This document shows, piece after piece, positions 51,652 through 60,671 of a DNA stretch of 64,000 nt. A program made the translations under genes and the position numbers. Each line of letters opens with the position of its first letter. Within the stretch, counting starts at the first letter, position 1. This DNA comes from JBCBGF01 sp038526915 (GTDB lineage: Bacteria > Pseudomonadota > Alphaproteobacteria > Rhodobacterales > Rhodobacteraceae), in contig JBCBGF010000001.1 of assembly GCA_038526915.1 (NCBI GenBank), positions 310,001-374,000 of the forward strand, in the 5' to 3' direction. The notes below the pieces were generated by a model. That model did no database searches. It was not told the DNA's origin and saw only the letters and a program-made list of their open reading frames with translations.

Positions 51652-53238
51652 TCAGGCCCGGATCAGGTCGATCTGTTCGCCCAGACGATCGGTCGCCTCG
51701 GTCGAGAAGCCCACAAGCGTCGCACCACCCGCCAACGGTTGGACGCGGCACAGCATTTCGATCCCGTCGGCAAGTTCGATCACTTCATCCCAACCGGCGC
51801 GGTCCCGGCTATTCAGGACAAAGTCGCGGATCTCGCCCCAAACGGGCGTCGGTCGACTGCCCGCCATCCAGAAGCGGGACGCTTCCTTGACGGTCATGTG
51901 TTCTGTCACAAGCCCTGCCCCGCCCGCTGGGCACCACAGCCGGTCATAGGTGCGGTTCGACAAGATCAGGCTGCCGTCGCGGGCAAAGACGGCAATGGCT
52001 TCGTCAAAGCTGTCGATCACAGACTGGCCCAACTCCAGTTCGGTGCGGAACCGGCGGGTGAGCGACATCTCGGCACTGATGTCCTCAAAAACAAAGGCGA
52101 CTGCACCATCGGGATGCGGCCGGCCCGTGACGCGGAAGGTGCGCCCGCCCGGCAAGGACCAGATTTCAGAGTAGGTGCCGTGTTCGGCAGCGGCCTCAAG
52201 CTCGGCCATCTGGCCGCGCCATCCGATGTAGTCCTTAGGCTCGGGGATCATCTGCTTGTCACGCAGCCGGTCGAGGAAGGTGAAAAGCGTGGGCCGTGCC
52301 GCCAGAAACTCGGCAGACAGCGCCGTCAAATCGGTCAGCGCGGGATTGAACAGGACAAGGCGACGGGATCGGTCGAATACCGCGAGGCCCGCTGTGAGGT
52401 GTGAGAACGTCTTAGCCAGGGTCTGGGTGAAGGCCTGCCGGTGGCTTTCCGCGCTGACGGCGTCGTTGACGTTGATGGCGGAAAACAGGTGCCCGTCGGC
52501 CAACGGGCGCGCGGTGCATTCATACCACTGTGGCGTGGGCAGGTCGCTGAGGTAGAGCGCCAGCCGACCCGGCACGCCGGTGGCGGCCATCCGGGCCAAA
52601 GACTCTGCATCGAAGATCGCGCGCGGCGGCCAGGTTTGCGGGGTGTCCGATCTGTCGACGTCATCGATTGCGGCGAAATAGGCTCTGTTCGCCCAGACAA
52701 TCCGCCCATCCGAATTCTGCCGCCAAACCAGATACGGCAGGCTGTCGGTCGCGGTCCGCAGGGTGGCCAGCTCATTCTGGGTTGCCTGCCAGGCCAGTGT
52801 CTCGATCTCGACAAGTTGGGGGTCGTCATCGCGGTTTTTGACGGTGACCCGCACATTTTCGCCCAGCCGTTCGATGGTGATGTCACGCGACATGTCCGAC
52901 GTGATCAGGCGCAAAGGCTCGCCATCCATGACGGCATCTGGGTCGGACGGCAGCGCCACCCCTTCGGTTGAGAAAAACGCGGTCAGTCGGGCCCAGACAT
53001 CGCGACCGCGGGGGGCCGCGTCCAGAAGATCGGTCGCGAGGGCCGAGGCATCGCCAAGATGCCGCCCGCTGAACAGGAAAACCGCCGCGGGTTCTGAGGT
53101 GTCAGCCAACGAAGCCCTGGTGCGCCGGCCATCGAGCACGCGAAAGGCGAACAGGGCCAGGAGCGCTGCGGCGAATGAAATTCCGGCAGCAACCAGACTG
53201 GTCAGCATATCGATAGGCACAAATGGCAAAACAAACAC
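51652..53238 (-). CDS. DivL-like multi-PAS membrane protein without kinase domain
   Basis: Up to 528 residues (GTG 53238; ATG 53208 is also plausible). One transmembrane helix at about 11-33 is followed by several PAS-type modules: around 150-260 (DSLPYLVWRQNSDGRIVWAN), 285-385 (LTAGLAVFDRSRRLVLFNPA) and 405-505 (IDSFDEAIAVFARDGSLILS). The protein then stops; there is no HisKA or HATPase domain. In Caulobacter, divL lies by tsaE/amgK and carries a kinase core, while DivL of Rhodobacter is described as a PAS protein. Role in the CckA-CtrA pathway is inferred. Confidence 0.7.
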   Translation of the reverse strand: MFVLPFVPIDMLTSLVAAGISFAAALLALFAFRVLDGRRTRASLADTSEPAAVFLFSGRHLGDASALATDLLDAAPRGRDVWARLTAFFSTEGVALPSDPDAVMDGEPLRLITSDMSRDITIERLGENVRVTVKNRDDDPQLVEIETLAWQATQNELATLRTATDSLPYLVWRQNSDGRIVWANRAYFAAIDDVDRSDTPQTWPPRAIFDAESLARMAATGVPGRLALYLSDLPTPQWYECTARPLADGHLFSAINVNDAVSAESHRQAFTQTLAKTFSHLTAGLAVFDRSRRLVLFNPALTDLTALSAEFLAARPTLFTFLDRLRDKQMIPEPKDYIGWRGQMAELEAAAEHGTYSEIWSLPGGRTFRVTGRPHPDGAVAFVFEDISAEMSLTRRFRTELELGQSVIDSFDEAIAVFARDGSLILSNRTYDRLWCPAGGAGLVTEHMTVKEASRFWMAGSRPTPVWGEIRDFVLNSRDRAGWDEVIELADGIEMLCRVQPLAGGATLVGFSTEATDRLGEQIDLIRA

Positions 53239-53304
53239 CCAGCAGCAGCGGGTTTAGCTTTGGGTCATAAATCTTAACGCAACGTTAACCGAACGTTGAG
53301 CGCG

Positions 53305-54702
53305 TTACGCTTTGATGGGTTGGTTCTGTCCCAGCCCGGCCGCCGTTGCATCGTCTGCGATTGTGATGGCGTGCCGCGGCCAAACTGCGTCCACGATGGC
53401 CCCACTGCGTTCCGCGGGTGCCTTTTGGGCGGATAGCGGATCATGGCCGTTGGCAAAGGTCAGTTCAGCCCCGGACCGTTCCAGCAGGGTTTTGGCGATA
53501 AAGAGGCCAAGCCCCATGCCTTCATATTCCGGCCGCTGCGTGTCGGTCCGTTGTGACCGGCGTTGGCGCACGAACGGGTCGCCGATCCGCCCCAGCACCT
53601 GGACAGGGAACCCAGGGCCATCATCAATGATGCGCACCGCAATCTCATCTTCGGTCCACCGGACATCGATCCAGATGTCTGAGCGTGCGAAATCCACGGC
53701 GTTCTGAATGAGATTGCGCAGGCCGTGGATGATCTCAGGCCGCCGCTCGACGACAGGCTGCCTGGGATCGGCCCCATCGCGCGGGGCGATGTCGTAGTTG
53801 ATCTGGATACCCCGGTCGCCATGGGGTTCGGCCGCCTCGCGGATAACGGCGGCAAGGGGGCTGTTTTTCAGATGCAGATCGTCTTTGCCCGCGCGCCCCA
53901 TCGACCGCAGGATATCGCGGCAGCGATCGGCCTGATCACGGATCAGGGCCATGTCTTCGAGGAGTTCCGGGCGGTCGTCCAATTCATCCATTAACTCGGA
54001 ACTCACCAGTTTGATGGTGGCAAGCGGCGTTCCAAGCTCATGCGCGGCGGCGGCAACGACCCCGCCCAGGTCGGTCAGCTTCTGTTCGCGGGCGAGCGCC
54101 ATTTGAGTGGCCACAAGGGCATCCGACATGGCGTGAATTTCCGATGTCACGCGTTGCGCAAACCCGGCCAGGAACACCACACCGATCACGATGGCCACCC
54201 AGAACCCAAAGACAAAGTCGGTGGGCATCCGCATCAGGAACCCCAGATCGGTGCGCAACGGCACGTGATACTGCGCCACGAAGGTCACCATCACGATGGC
54301 GATTGCGCCCAGCATCACCGTCGTGCGCAGTTGCAGCGCCGTGGCAGAGACGGTGACAGGTACGAGGATCAGCAGCGCAAACGGATTGTGCAGGCCCCCG
54401 GTGAGATACAAAAGAAAGCCCAGCTGCGTGATGTCAAAGATCAGATGCAGGGCAACTTCCGCCTCGGTAAGGCGTTTGTTTTCGGGGTAGACAAAAATTG
54501 CGATGAGGTTGGCCGTGATTGATGCGCCGATGGCCAAAAACGCGAGCCCGAGATCGAGATTGAGGTCAAACAACCGCTGCGCCACCGTGATCGCAGAGAG
54601 CTGTCCCGCGATCGCAATCCAGCGCAAAACGATCACTGTACGCAGCCTGACCCAGTTTACACGGTGACGTGCGTCGAAAAGTCCTAGGGTTGGGTTGGCC
54701 AT
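53305..54702 (-). CDS. regB: Redox-sensing histidine kinase RegB (PrrB/ActS)
   Basis: 465 residues from the ATG at 54702. Six transmembrane segments lie in residues 1-185, with the quinone-binding heptapeptide GGLHNPF at 102-108. H-box AAAHELGTPLATI with the phosphorylated His221, and Cys261 in ADRCRDIL at the position of the redox-active cysteine of Rhodobacter RegB. ATPase boxes: NLIQNAVDFA, DDGPGFP and GMGLGLFIAKTLLE. It phosphorylates RegA under low oxygen and controls photosynthesis, respiration and nitrogen/carbon fixation genes. Divergent from senC-regA. Confidence 0.96.
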   Translation of the reverse strand: MANPTLGLFDARHRVNWVRLRTVIVLRWIAIAGQLSAITVAQRLFDLNLDLGLAFLAIGASITANLIAIFVYPENKRLTEAEVALHLIFDITQLGFLLYLTGGLHNPFALLILVPVTVSATALQLRTTVMLGAIAIVMVTFVAQYHVPLRTDLGFLMRMPTDFVFGFWVAIVIGVVFLAGFAQRVTSEIHAMSDALVATQMALAREQKLTDLGGVVAAAAHELGTPLATIKLVSSELMDELDDRPELLEDMALIRDQADRCRDILRSMGRAGKDDLHLKNSPLAAVIREAAEPHGDRGIQINYDIAPRDGADPRQPVVERRPEIIHGLRNLIQNAVDFARSDIWIDVRWTEDEIAVRIIDDGPGFPVQVLGRIGDPFVRQRRSQRTDTQRPEYEGMGLGLFIAKTLLERSGAELTFANGHDPLSAQKAPAERSGAIVDAVWPRHAITIADDATAAGLGQNQPIKA

Positions 54703-54755
54703 CTGGAATGCGCCTACATATCTGTGATTGGCGTTGCGTGTCAGACCGTTGTAGG

Positions 54756-54765
54756 CGCAGCTGCG
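54756..54765. promoter_or_regulatory. Palindrome in the regB-senC divergent promoter region
   Basis: CGCAGCTGCG is a perfect 10-base palindrome about midway between the divergent regB and senC starts. It could be a regulator site shared by both promoters. It does not match the published RegA consensus well enough to name the binder. Confidence 0.25.
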
Positions 54766-54808
54766 TATAGGGATCAATCCGGTTACATCTTGGGCGGGGA
54801 ACAAGACC

Positions 54809-55426
54809 ATGACCAGAGTTTTTGCAGTAGCGGCAGTGGTTGTTGTGTTGGCGGGCCTTGGCGCGACCTACCTCGCCAGCGTCCAGTCACCAGATGATCA
54901 GTTCGCGCAGTGTCGGGCGTCGACGGTTGCGGGCGGCACTGGCGCGATTGGTGGGCCCTTCACGCTTGTTTCCGAGACGGGTGAAACGGTCACCGATCAA
55001 GATGTGATCACAAAACCAAGCCTTATTTACTTCGGTTATACGTTCTGTCCGGACGTTTGCCCGCTCGACACGGTGCGCAACGCCGAGGCTGTCGATCTAC
55101 TGACGGAACAAGGCAAAGACGTGCTGCCGATCTTCATTTCGATCGATCCAGAACGCGATACGCCCGAGGTGATGGCCGAGTACACGAACTACATTCACGA
55201 CGATATGTTGGGCCTCACCGGGAGCCTTGAACAGGTGGATCAGGTCTCAAAAGCGTTCAAAACCTACTATCGGCGGCACGAGCCGGAGGACGATTTCTAC
55301 CTCGTCGATCACTCGACATTTTCGTACCTCGTGCTGCCTGAGCACGGTTTTGTCGAGTTCTTCAGACGTGACCTAAGCGCCGAAGACCTTGCCGAACGCG
55401 CCGCCTGTTTCATCGCCGCGGCGTGA
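54809..55426 (+). CDS. senC: SCO/SenC/PrrC copper-binding redox protein
   Basis: 205 residues. An N-terminal membrane anchor (about 4-22) precedes a thioredoxin-fold SCO domain with the copper/redox motif CPDVC (C80 and C84) and the third ligand His168 in VDHSTF. It delivers copper to the CuA centre of cytochrome oxidase and links oxidase activity to RegB signalling in Rhodobacter. Placed before regA in the order regB / senC-regA, as in R. capsulatus and R. sphaeroides. Confidence 0.95.
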   Translation: MTRVFAVAAVVVVLAGLGATYLASVQSPDDQFAQCRASTVAGGTGAIGGPFTLVSETGETVTDQDVITKPSLIYFGYTFCPDVCPLDTVRNAEAVDLLTEQGKDVLPIFISIDPERDTPEVMAEYTNYIHDDMLGLTGSLEQVDQVSKAFKTYYRRHEPEDDFYLVDHSTFSYLVLPEHGFVEFFRRDLSAEDLAERAACFIAAA

Positions 55427-55498
55427 GCTACAGTTTGACCGAAATACCAATGCGGCCTATCGTCCCTTTAGAATAAAGGAAAATCGGAAGGGAACCTA

Positions 55499-56053
55499 AT
55501 GGCCGAACGTGCCTTGCAGGACATCGGCGAGGATAAGACCCTCCTCGTGGTGGATGATGACGAACCGTTTCTGAAGCGCCTCGCCCGCGCGATGGAGAAA
55601 CGTGGATTTGAAGTTGAGACCGCCGGATCGGTGACAGCGGGACGCGCGATCGCAACAGCGCGTCCGCCGGCCTATGCGGTGATCGACCTTCGGCTGGATG
55701 ATGGCAACGGTCTGGATGTGGTGGAGACCATCCGTGACAAGCGCCCCGATAGCCGTGTGGTCGTTTTGACGGGTTACGGCGCGATTGCCACAGCAGTCGC
55801 CGCGGTCAAGATCGGCGCGACCGATTACTTGTCAAAGCCTGCGGATGCGAATGACGTGACAGCCGCCCTTCTGGCGACGCCGGACGAGTTGCCGCCGCCG
55901 CCCGAAAACCCGATGTCGGCAGACCGGGTCCGGTGGGAGCATATTCAGCGCGTCTATGAGCTTTGTGATCGCAACGTGAGCGAAACGGCGCGGCGGCTGA
56001 ACATGCATCGGCGCACGCTGCAGCGCATTCTTGCGAAACGCAGCCCGCGCTAG
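55499..56053 (+). CDS. regA: Redox response regulator RegA (PrrA/ActR)
   Basis: 184 residues, the canonical size. Receiver domain with the phosphoacceptor D63 in VIDLRLDDGNGL, acidic pocket VVDDDEPF and Lys in YLSKPAD; a Pro-rich linker (ELPPPPENP); and a Fis-like helix-turn-helix in the last 45 residues (NVSETARRLNMHRRTLQRIL), which is almost invariant in alphaproteobacteria. It receives phosphate from RegB. hvrA, often next in Rhodobacter, is not present. Confidence 0.97.
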   Translation: MAERALQDIGEDKTLLVVDDDEPFLKRLARAMEKRGFEVETAGSVTAGRAIATARPPAYAVIDLRLDDGNGLDVVETIRDKRPDSRVVVLTGYGAIATAVAAVKIGATDYLSKPADANDVTAALLATPDELPPPPENPMSADRVRWEHIQRVYELCDRNVSETARRLNMHRRTLQRILAKRSPR

Positions 56054-56390
56054 CGCATTTCTGGGTCTCGCGGCGCTGGCAAGTTGCGGCGCGGGCCCTA
56101 ACCCGGACCGCATCCCCTATCTGTTGGACGCTGGTGGCGTGCAACTTGTGGGTCAGCCGCTTCGGATCGATTTCGGGCGGACCGAAGCCAGTACGGTACC
56201 AGCCATGTCCAAATTGGTCGGCGCTGGGCCTGTCGACACAGGTATTTGCAGCCAGACCCAAAGGTACAGCGAATGGCGCGATGGCCCGTCGACTGTCACG
56301 CTTTTCTTCGACGACGCGGCTTTTGTTGCCTGGGCGCAGACGCCCCAGAGCGACAGGACCCCTGCCTGCGCGCGCGAACGGCAGGGCTAG
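56031..56390 (+). CDS. Small putative lipoprotein overlapping regA
   Basis: 119 residues if the TTG at 56031 is used, a 23-base overlap with regA. A lipoprotein signal peptide is visible (FLGLAALASC, lipobox Cys about 19) followed by a short globular part with two more cysteines. The frame fills the gap to the convergent acetyltransferase, with which it overlaps by 4 bases. I do not recognise the family. The non-ATG start and lack of clear ribosome site lower confidence, but lipobox and coding fill argue for a gene. Confidence 0.5.
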   Translation: MRNAARASAFLGLAALASCGAGPNPDRIPYLLDAGGVQLVGQPLRIDFGRTEASTVPAMSKLVGAGPVDTGICSQTQRYSEWRDGPSTVTLFFDDAAFVAWAQTPQSDRTPACARERQG

Positions 56391-56869
56391 AGCTCGAAGC
56401 GCTTGTGCGTTTTGCCTGTCACAGTGCCATCGGCCAGTTTGGCATCTGGATCGACGTGCCAATCGACAAAGCCCATGCGCGCGTAATAGGTCAGGCCACT
56501 GCGATTGTCGGATCGGATCGACGCATTGATCCAGCGATATCCCATGGCGCGGCAGGCCTCAGATGTGGCCGCGAACAACGCCGCCCCGACCCCCTGCCCG
56601 CCTGCGCCGATCCGGGCAAAGCTCGCGATGTCGATAGCGTCTTCGGGTAAGTCAGCATGCGGTTCGGCCAGTTGAAACCCCAGGATCTGGCCGTCTTCCG
56701 CCTCGGCCACATGCCAGGCATTGCGATCCGGATGTGCCTCGACCCATTGCCACAGGGCGTCCGGAGTGAGGGGCGTTTGCAATGCGGTGGTCCCGCCTGC
56801 CGCGATAAGGCCATTCAGTATCTCGGCCATGGCAGCGGCATCGGCCCGTTTAGCGCGTCTGACAATCAT
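56387..56869 (-). CDS. GNAT-family N-acetyltransferase
   Basis: 160 residues, one GNAT domain. N-terminal IVRRAKRADAAAMAEILN; the acetyl-CoA pyrophosphate loop lies in the segment ARIGAGGQGVGAALFA (RxxGxG/A type), and SIRSDNRSGLTYYARMGF is motif B. Resembles phosphinothricin/amino-acid acetyltransferases, but the substrate is unknown. ATGA overlap with the HD-domain gene upstream suggests coupling. Confidence 0.88.
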   Translation of the reverse strand: MIVRRAKRADAAAMAEILNGLIAAGGTTALQTPLTPDALWQWVEAHPDRNAWHVAEAEDGQILGFQLAEPHADLPEDAIDIASFARIGAGGQGVGAALFAATSEACRAMGYRWINASIRSDNRSGLTYYARMGFVDWHVDPDAKLADGTVTGKTHKRFEL

Positions 56870-57462
56870 GTGCAGGCCCCGATCAGTTCGGCGTGGCGTT
56901 TAGTATAGTCCTCGCGCGCTTGCGCCGGGGACCGCAGCTGGATCGAGAGGCCATCAAGTAGACCTTCCGCCGGGCTACCGAAGAATTTGTTCGCCTCAGC
57001 CAGCGTGAAGCCCGCGATCTGCGTCGCCTCAAGCCAGGCCGATGCGCGATCAGCGCGTTTGATCTGTTGTTTGACCGTCTTTGGCAGTGCGGCGGGCAGG
57101 CCAAAGCGCAGGTGGATCGCCGCCGTTAGCCGCACATCAAGCTCGGCATAGCCCGGACCCACCGCCGCTTTCACGGGCGAGATCATATCGCCGATCACGT
57201 ATTCGGGGGCGTCATGCAACAGCGCGGCCAACCGCCATTTCGGCGGGGCATCGGGCGCGATGCGAGCAAAGAGCCGTTCGACCAAGAGCGAGTGTTCCGC
57301 CACCGAATAGGGGTAATCGCCCGCCGTCTGTCCGTTCCACCGCGCCACAAAGGCAAGGCCATGGGCGATATCCTCGATCTCGATATCCATGGGCGTGGGA
57401 TCCAACAGATCCAGCCTGCGGCCCGACAACATCCGCTGCCACGCCCGAGGAGCACGTGCCAT
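56866..57462 (-). CDS. HD-domain nucleotidase-like protein (YfbR-type)
   Basis: 198 residues from the ATG at 57462, chosen because GGGAGGATTCT precedes it; the frame reaches 57489. HD hydrolase motifs: SVAEHSLLVERLF (first His), LLHDAPEYVIGDMISPVK (HD pair) and a C-terminal Asp in KRADRASAWLEAT. Related to 5'-deoxynucleotidase YfbR and phage/plasmid HD proteins. It may hydrolyse deoxynucleoside monophosphates; unproven for this group. Confidence 0.83.
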   Translation of the reverse strand: MARAPRAWQRMLSGRRLDLLDPTPMDIEIEDIAHGLAFVARWNGQTAGDYPYSVAEHSLLVERLFARIAPDAPPKWRLAALLHDAPEYVIGDMISPVKAAVGPGYAELDVRLTAAIHLRFGLPAALPKTVKQQIKRADRASAWLEATQIAGFTLAEANKFFGSPAEGLLDGLSIQLRSPAQAREDYTKRHAELIGACT

Positions 57463-57654
57463 AGAATCCTCCCAAACTTGCCCGCTCACCGCACGATTTC
57501 GTCCCTAGCAATTGTTTCAGGACGAGTCACAGTCTGCAGCGGCTTAAGGAACTTTTGCCATTTCAGGCGTATCTGTTACCGGCACGACCAACAATAAGTG
57601 TCAGGGGGATCAAACGCGCAGGTGCGGCGATTGCGTCGCAGAAAGGAGCATCCA

Positions 57655-57957
57655 ATGCGCAATCTGATCACATCCATCGCGGCGGCAGCAGCAATTTTGC
57701 CTTCGATCGGCCAGGCCCAAACCTTTTGTGCCGAACGCCAGGCCATCACAGACCGCCTTCAATCCGGCTATGGCGAAACCTACGCCGGCGGCGGCGTCCG
57801 GAATGCAGAAAGCATTTTTGAGATCTGGAAATCTGACGAAAAAGGCACCTGGACCATCCTGATGACCATGGCGGATGGCCGATCCTGCGTTATGGCATCG
57901 GGCACGAACTGGCGTGACCTGGAGTCTGTGCGGCGGCCTGCGGGTGTGCCGGGCTAG
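57655..57957 (+). CDS. Small secreted protein of unknown function
   Basis: 100 residues from the ATG at 57655 after AAAGGAGC; an earlier ATG at 57598 would put Arg-rich residues before the signal. Signal peptide about 1-22 (cleavage after GQAQ or QAQT). The mature part has two cysteines (TFCAERQAI and GRSCVMASG) that may form a disulfide, a YGETYAGGGV stretch and a WTILMTMADG strand. Similar small periplasmic proteins occur in Rhodobacterales. Function unknown. Converges with adhP by 4 bases. Confidence 0.75.
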   Translation: MRNLITSIAAAAAILPSIGQAQTFCAERQAITDRLQSGYGETYAGGGVRNAESIFEIWKSDEKGTWTILMTMADGRSCVMASGTNWRDLESVRRPAGVPG

Positions 57958-58982
57958 ATCTCCATCACGATGCGGCCATCGATCGTGCCAGCGCGCATCT
58001 GATCGAAGATCGCATTGATGTTTTCCAGCTTGTCCCAAGTGAAGTGGGATGTGACCTTGCCTTCGCCTGCGAAGGCAAGCGATTCCGCCAGATCATTGCG
58101 GGTGCCAACGATAGACCCGCGCACGGTGATCCGTTTGAGGACAATCTCAAAGATCGGCAACGGGAAGTTCCCTGGCGGCAACCCAACCAGTGACATGGTA
58201 CCGTGCCGCCGCAACATGCCCACCGCCTGTTCGAACGCAGTGTTTGAGACGGCTGTGACCAACACGCCGTGAACCCCGCCCATCTGGGTTTGCAACTCAG
58301 AGACCGGGTCTTCGGTGGCAGCATTGAACGTCAAGTCTGCACCGAGCTCCTTCGCCAGGGCCAGCTTTTCGTCGGAAACGTCAACGCCAACCACATGAAA
58401 TCCCGTGGCCTTGGCGTATTGCACGGCCATATGCCCCAGCCCGCCAATGCCCGAGATCGCGACCCAATCCCCCGGCTTGGCCTCGGTTTCTTTAAGGCCT
58501 TTGTAGACTGTCACGCCTGCGCACAGCACCGGGGCCGCGGGCCCGAACTCCAGCCCATCGGGAATATGGCCCACGTAATTGGCATCGGCGCGCACGAACT
58601 CGGCATAGCCGCCATCCACCGAATACCCGGTGTTTTGTTGGCTTTCGCACAGCGTCTCCCAACCGCCGACGCAGTGTTCGCAATGCCCGCAGGCCGTGTG
58701 CAGCCAGGGGGCCCCGATCCTGTCGCCTTCTTTCAGATGCGTCACCCCGGCGCCCACCGCCGCAACCTCACCCACGCCTTCGTGGCCTGGGATGAACGGT
58801 GCGCTGGGTTTGACCGGCCAGTCGCCTTTGGCGGCATGCAGATCGGTGTGACAGACGCCCGACGCCCGCACCCGCATCAGCACCTGCCCCGGGCCCACCT
58901 CGGGCGTCGGAACCTCGCGAATATCAAGCGGCGCCCCCAGCGAAGGAACAACGGCAGCTTTCATTGTTTTTGGGATGGACAT
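57954..58982 (-). CDS. adhP: Zinc-dependent alcohol dehydrogenase (AdhP type)
   Basis: 342 residues from the ATG at 58982 after CAGGAGGTACAG. Catalytic Zn ligands: Cys in ASGVCHTDLHAAKGDW and GHEGVGEV, with structural Zn cysteines in CGHCEHCVGGWETLC. NAD-binding GIGGLGHMAVQYAK followed by VDVSDEKL points to NAD rather than NADP. Similar to propanol-preferring AdhP and Zymomonas AdhA. Oxidises/reduces small alcohols. Divergent from ahcY. Confidence 0.92.
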   Translation of the reverse strand: MSIPKTMKAAVVPSLGAPLDIREVPTPEVGPGQVLMRVRASGVCHTDLHAAKGDWPVKPSAPFIPGHEGVGEVAAVGAGVTHLKEGDRIGAPWLHTACGHCEHCVGGWETLCESQQNTGYSVDGGYAEFVRADANYVGHIPDGLEFGPAAPVLCAGVTVYKGLKETEAKPGDWVAISGIGGLGHMAVQYAKATGFHVVGVDVSDEKLALAKELGADLTFNAATEDPVSELQTQMGGVHGVLVTAVSNTAFEQAVGMLRRHGTMSLVGLPPGNFPLPIFEIVLKRITVRGSIVGTRNDLAESLAFAGEGKVTSHFTWDKLENINAIFDQMRAGTIDGRIVMEI

Positions 58983-59143
58983 CTGTACCTCCTGAAATCT
59001 GTTGCGTTTCCGAATTGACGACAAAAGATCACGTTTGGACGTATCCAACATGACGTAAATCAAAGCGACCTGTCGCGTTGTTCTTGGGGGGTACGCCTGC
59101 TAAGGGATCGCGGAAAGAAAAGGCATTTTTGCAGGAGCGACTC

Positions 59144-60532
59144 ATGCCCAAGGATTTTGTCGTCAAGGATATCTCGCTCGCCGCGTTCGGCCGCAAAGAG
59201 CTCGACATCGCTGAAACCGAAATGCCGGGCCTGATGGCCCTGCGCGAAGAGTATGGCGATGCCAAACCGCTGGCCGGTGCGCGGATTGTCGGCTCGCTTC
59301 ATATGACCATCCAGACCGCCGTGTTGATCGAAACCCTGGTCGCCTTGGGTGCGGATGTGCGCTGGGCATCGTGCAACATCTTCTCAACCCAGGATCACGC
59401 AGCCGCGGCGATTGCCGATGGCGGAACGCCGGTGTTTGCGATCAAGGGCCAGACGCTGGAAGAACATTGGGACTATCTCGACAAGTCCTTCATGTTCGAA
59501 GACGGCCCGAACATGATCCTGGACGATGGCGGAGACGCGACGCTCTATGTCCTGCTGGGCGCACGGGCGGAAGCGGGCGAAGATATCATTCCCGTGCCGC
59601 AATCCGAGGAAGAGGAAGTCATCAAGGCCCAAATCAAGAAGCGTATGGAGGCGAGCCCCGGCTGGTTCACCAAGGTCCGCGATCAGATCAAGGGTGTGTC
59701 GGAGGAGACCACCACGGGCGTGAACCGGCTGTATCAGCTCGTCAAAGACGGCCAGCTGCCCTTCCCCGCAATCAACGTGAATGACAGCGTCACAAAGTCG
59801 AAGTTCGACAACAAGTATGGCTGCAAGGAAAGCCTGGTCGACGGGATTCGTCGCGCGACCGATACGATGATGGCCGGCAAGGTTGCCGTGGTCTGCGGTT
59901 ATGGCGACGTGGGCAAAGGCTCGGCCGCCAGCCTTGCGGGCGCGGGCGCGCGCGTCAAAGTCACCGAAGTAGACCCTATTTGCGCCCTTCAGGCCGCAAT
60001 GGACGGGTTCGAGGTCACGCTGTTGGAAGATGAGGTGGACAGCGCCGACATCTTTATCACCACCACCGGGAACAAAGACGTCATCCGCATCGAGCATATG
60101 CGCGCGATGAAGGATATGGCGATCGTCGGTAACATCGGCCACTTCGACAATGAAATTCAGGTGGCGAACCTGAAGAACCACAAGTGGACGAACATCAAAG
60201 AACAGGTGGATATGATCGAAATGCCCTCGGGCAACCGGATCATTCTGCTGTCCGAGGGGCGCCTGCTGAACCTTGGAAACGCCACTGGCCACCCGTCTTT
60301 CGTTATGTCGGCGTCCTTCACCAACCAGGTGCTGGCCCAGATCGAGCTGTGGACCAAAGGCGATGAGTACGACAACAAGGTCTACATCTTGCCCAAGCAC
60401 CTTGATGAAAAGGTCGCCCGTCTGCATTTGGGGCGCATCGGGGCCAAGCTGACCAAGCTCGATTCCGACCAGGCCAGCTATATCGGCGTGACCCCGGAAG
60501 GCCCGTTCAAGCCCGAACACTATCGGTACTGA
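59144..60532 (+). CDS. ahcY: S-adenosylhomocysteine hydrolase
   Basis: 462 residues from the ATG at 59144 (GGAG at good spacing); the frame opens at 59078. It cleaves S-adenosylhomocysteine to adenosine and homocysteine, restoring methylation capacity. Conserved pieces: LHMTIQTAVLIETL, SCNIFSTQDHAAAAI, NAD-binding CGYGDVGKGSAASL, and the C-terminal SDQASYIGV and PFKPEHYRY. It has the roughly 40-residue insert of the long bacterial form. I saw no recognised SAH riboswitch in its 160-base leader. Confidence 0.96.
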   Translation: MPKDFVVKDISLAAFGRKELDIAETEMPGLMALREEYGDAKPLAGARIVGSLHMTIQTAVLIETLVALGADVRWASCNIFSTQDHAAAAIADGGTPVFAIKGQTLEEHWDYLDKSFMFEDGPNMILDDGGDATLYVLLGARAEAGEDIIPVPQSEEEEVIKAQIKKRMEASPGWFTKVRDQIKGVSEETTTGVNRLYQLVKDGQLPFPAINVNDSVTKSKFDNKYGCKESLVDGIRRATDTMMAGKVAVVCGYGDVGKGSAASLAGAGARVKVTEVDPICALQAAMDGFEVTLLEDEVDSADIFITTTGNKDVIRIEHMRAMKDMAIVGNIGHFDNEIQVANLKNHKWTNIKEQVDMIEMPSGNRIILLSEGRLLNLGNATGHPSFVMSASFTNQVLAQIELWTKGDEYDNKVYILPKHLDEKVARLHLGRIGAKLTKLDSDQASYIGVTPEGPFKPEHYRY

Positions 60533-60554
60533 TCCGCCGGTTTGGATGCTTGTG

Positions 60555-60577
60555 GGGAAAGCGGATTGCATTTTCCC
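60555..60577 (+). terminator. Possible terminator after ahcY
   Basis: GGGAAA pairs with TTTCCC across an 11-base loop and is followed by TTTGTTG. Short stem, moderate support. Confidence 0.35.
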
Positions 60578-60671
60578 TTTGTTGCGGCCCACTTGATGGG
60601 TATCGTTCCGCTGTCATCGCAAGATACTGCGGCACGACGACAAACAAACCCAACAGGTGGGAGAGACATCC

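Noticed and set aside
58983..59143. SAH or SAM riboswitch upstream of ahcY
   Set aside because: I could not match the conserved cores by eye; the leader is short and without a clear multi-stem fold. A covariance search would settle it.
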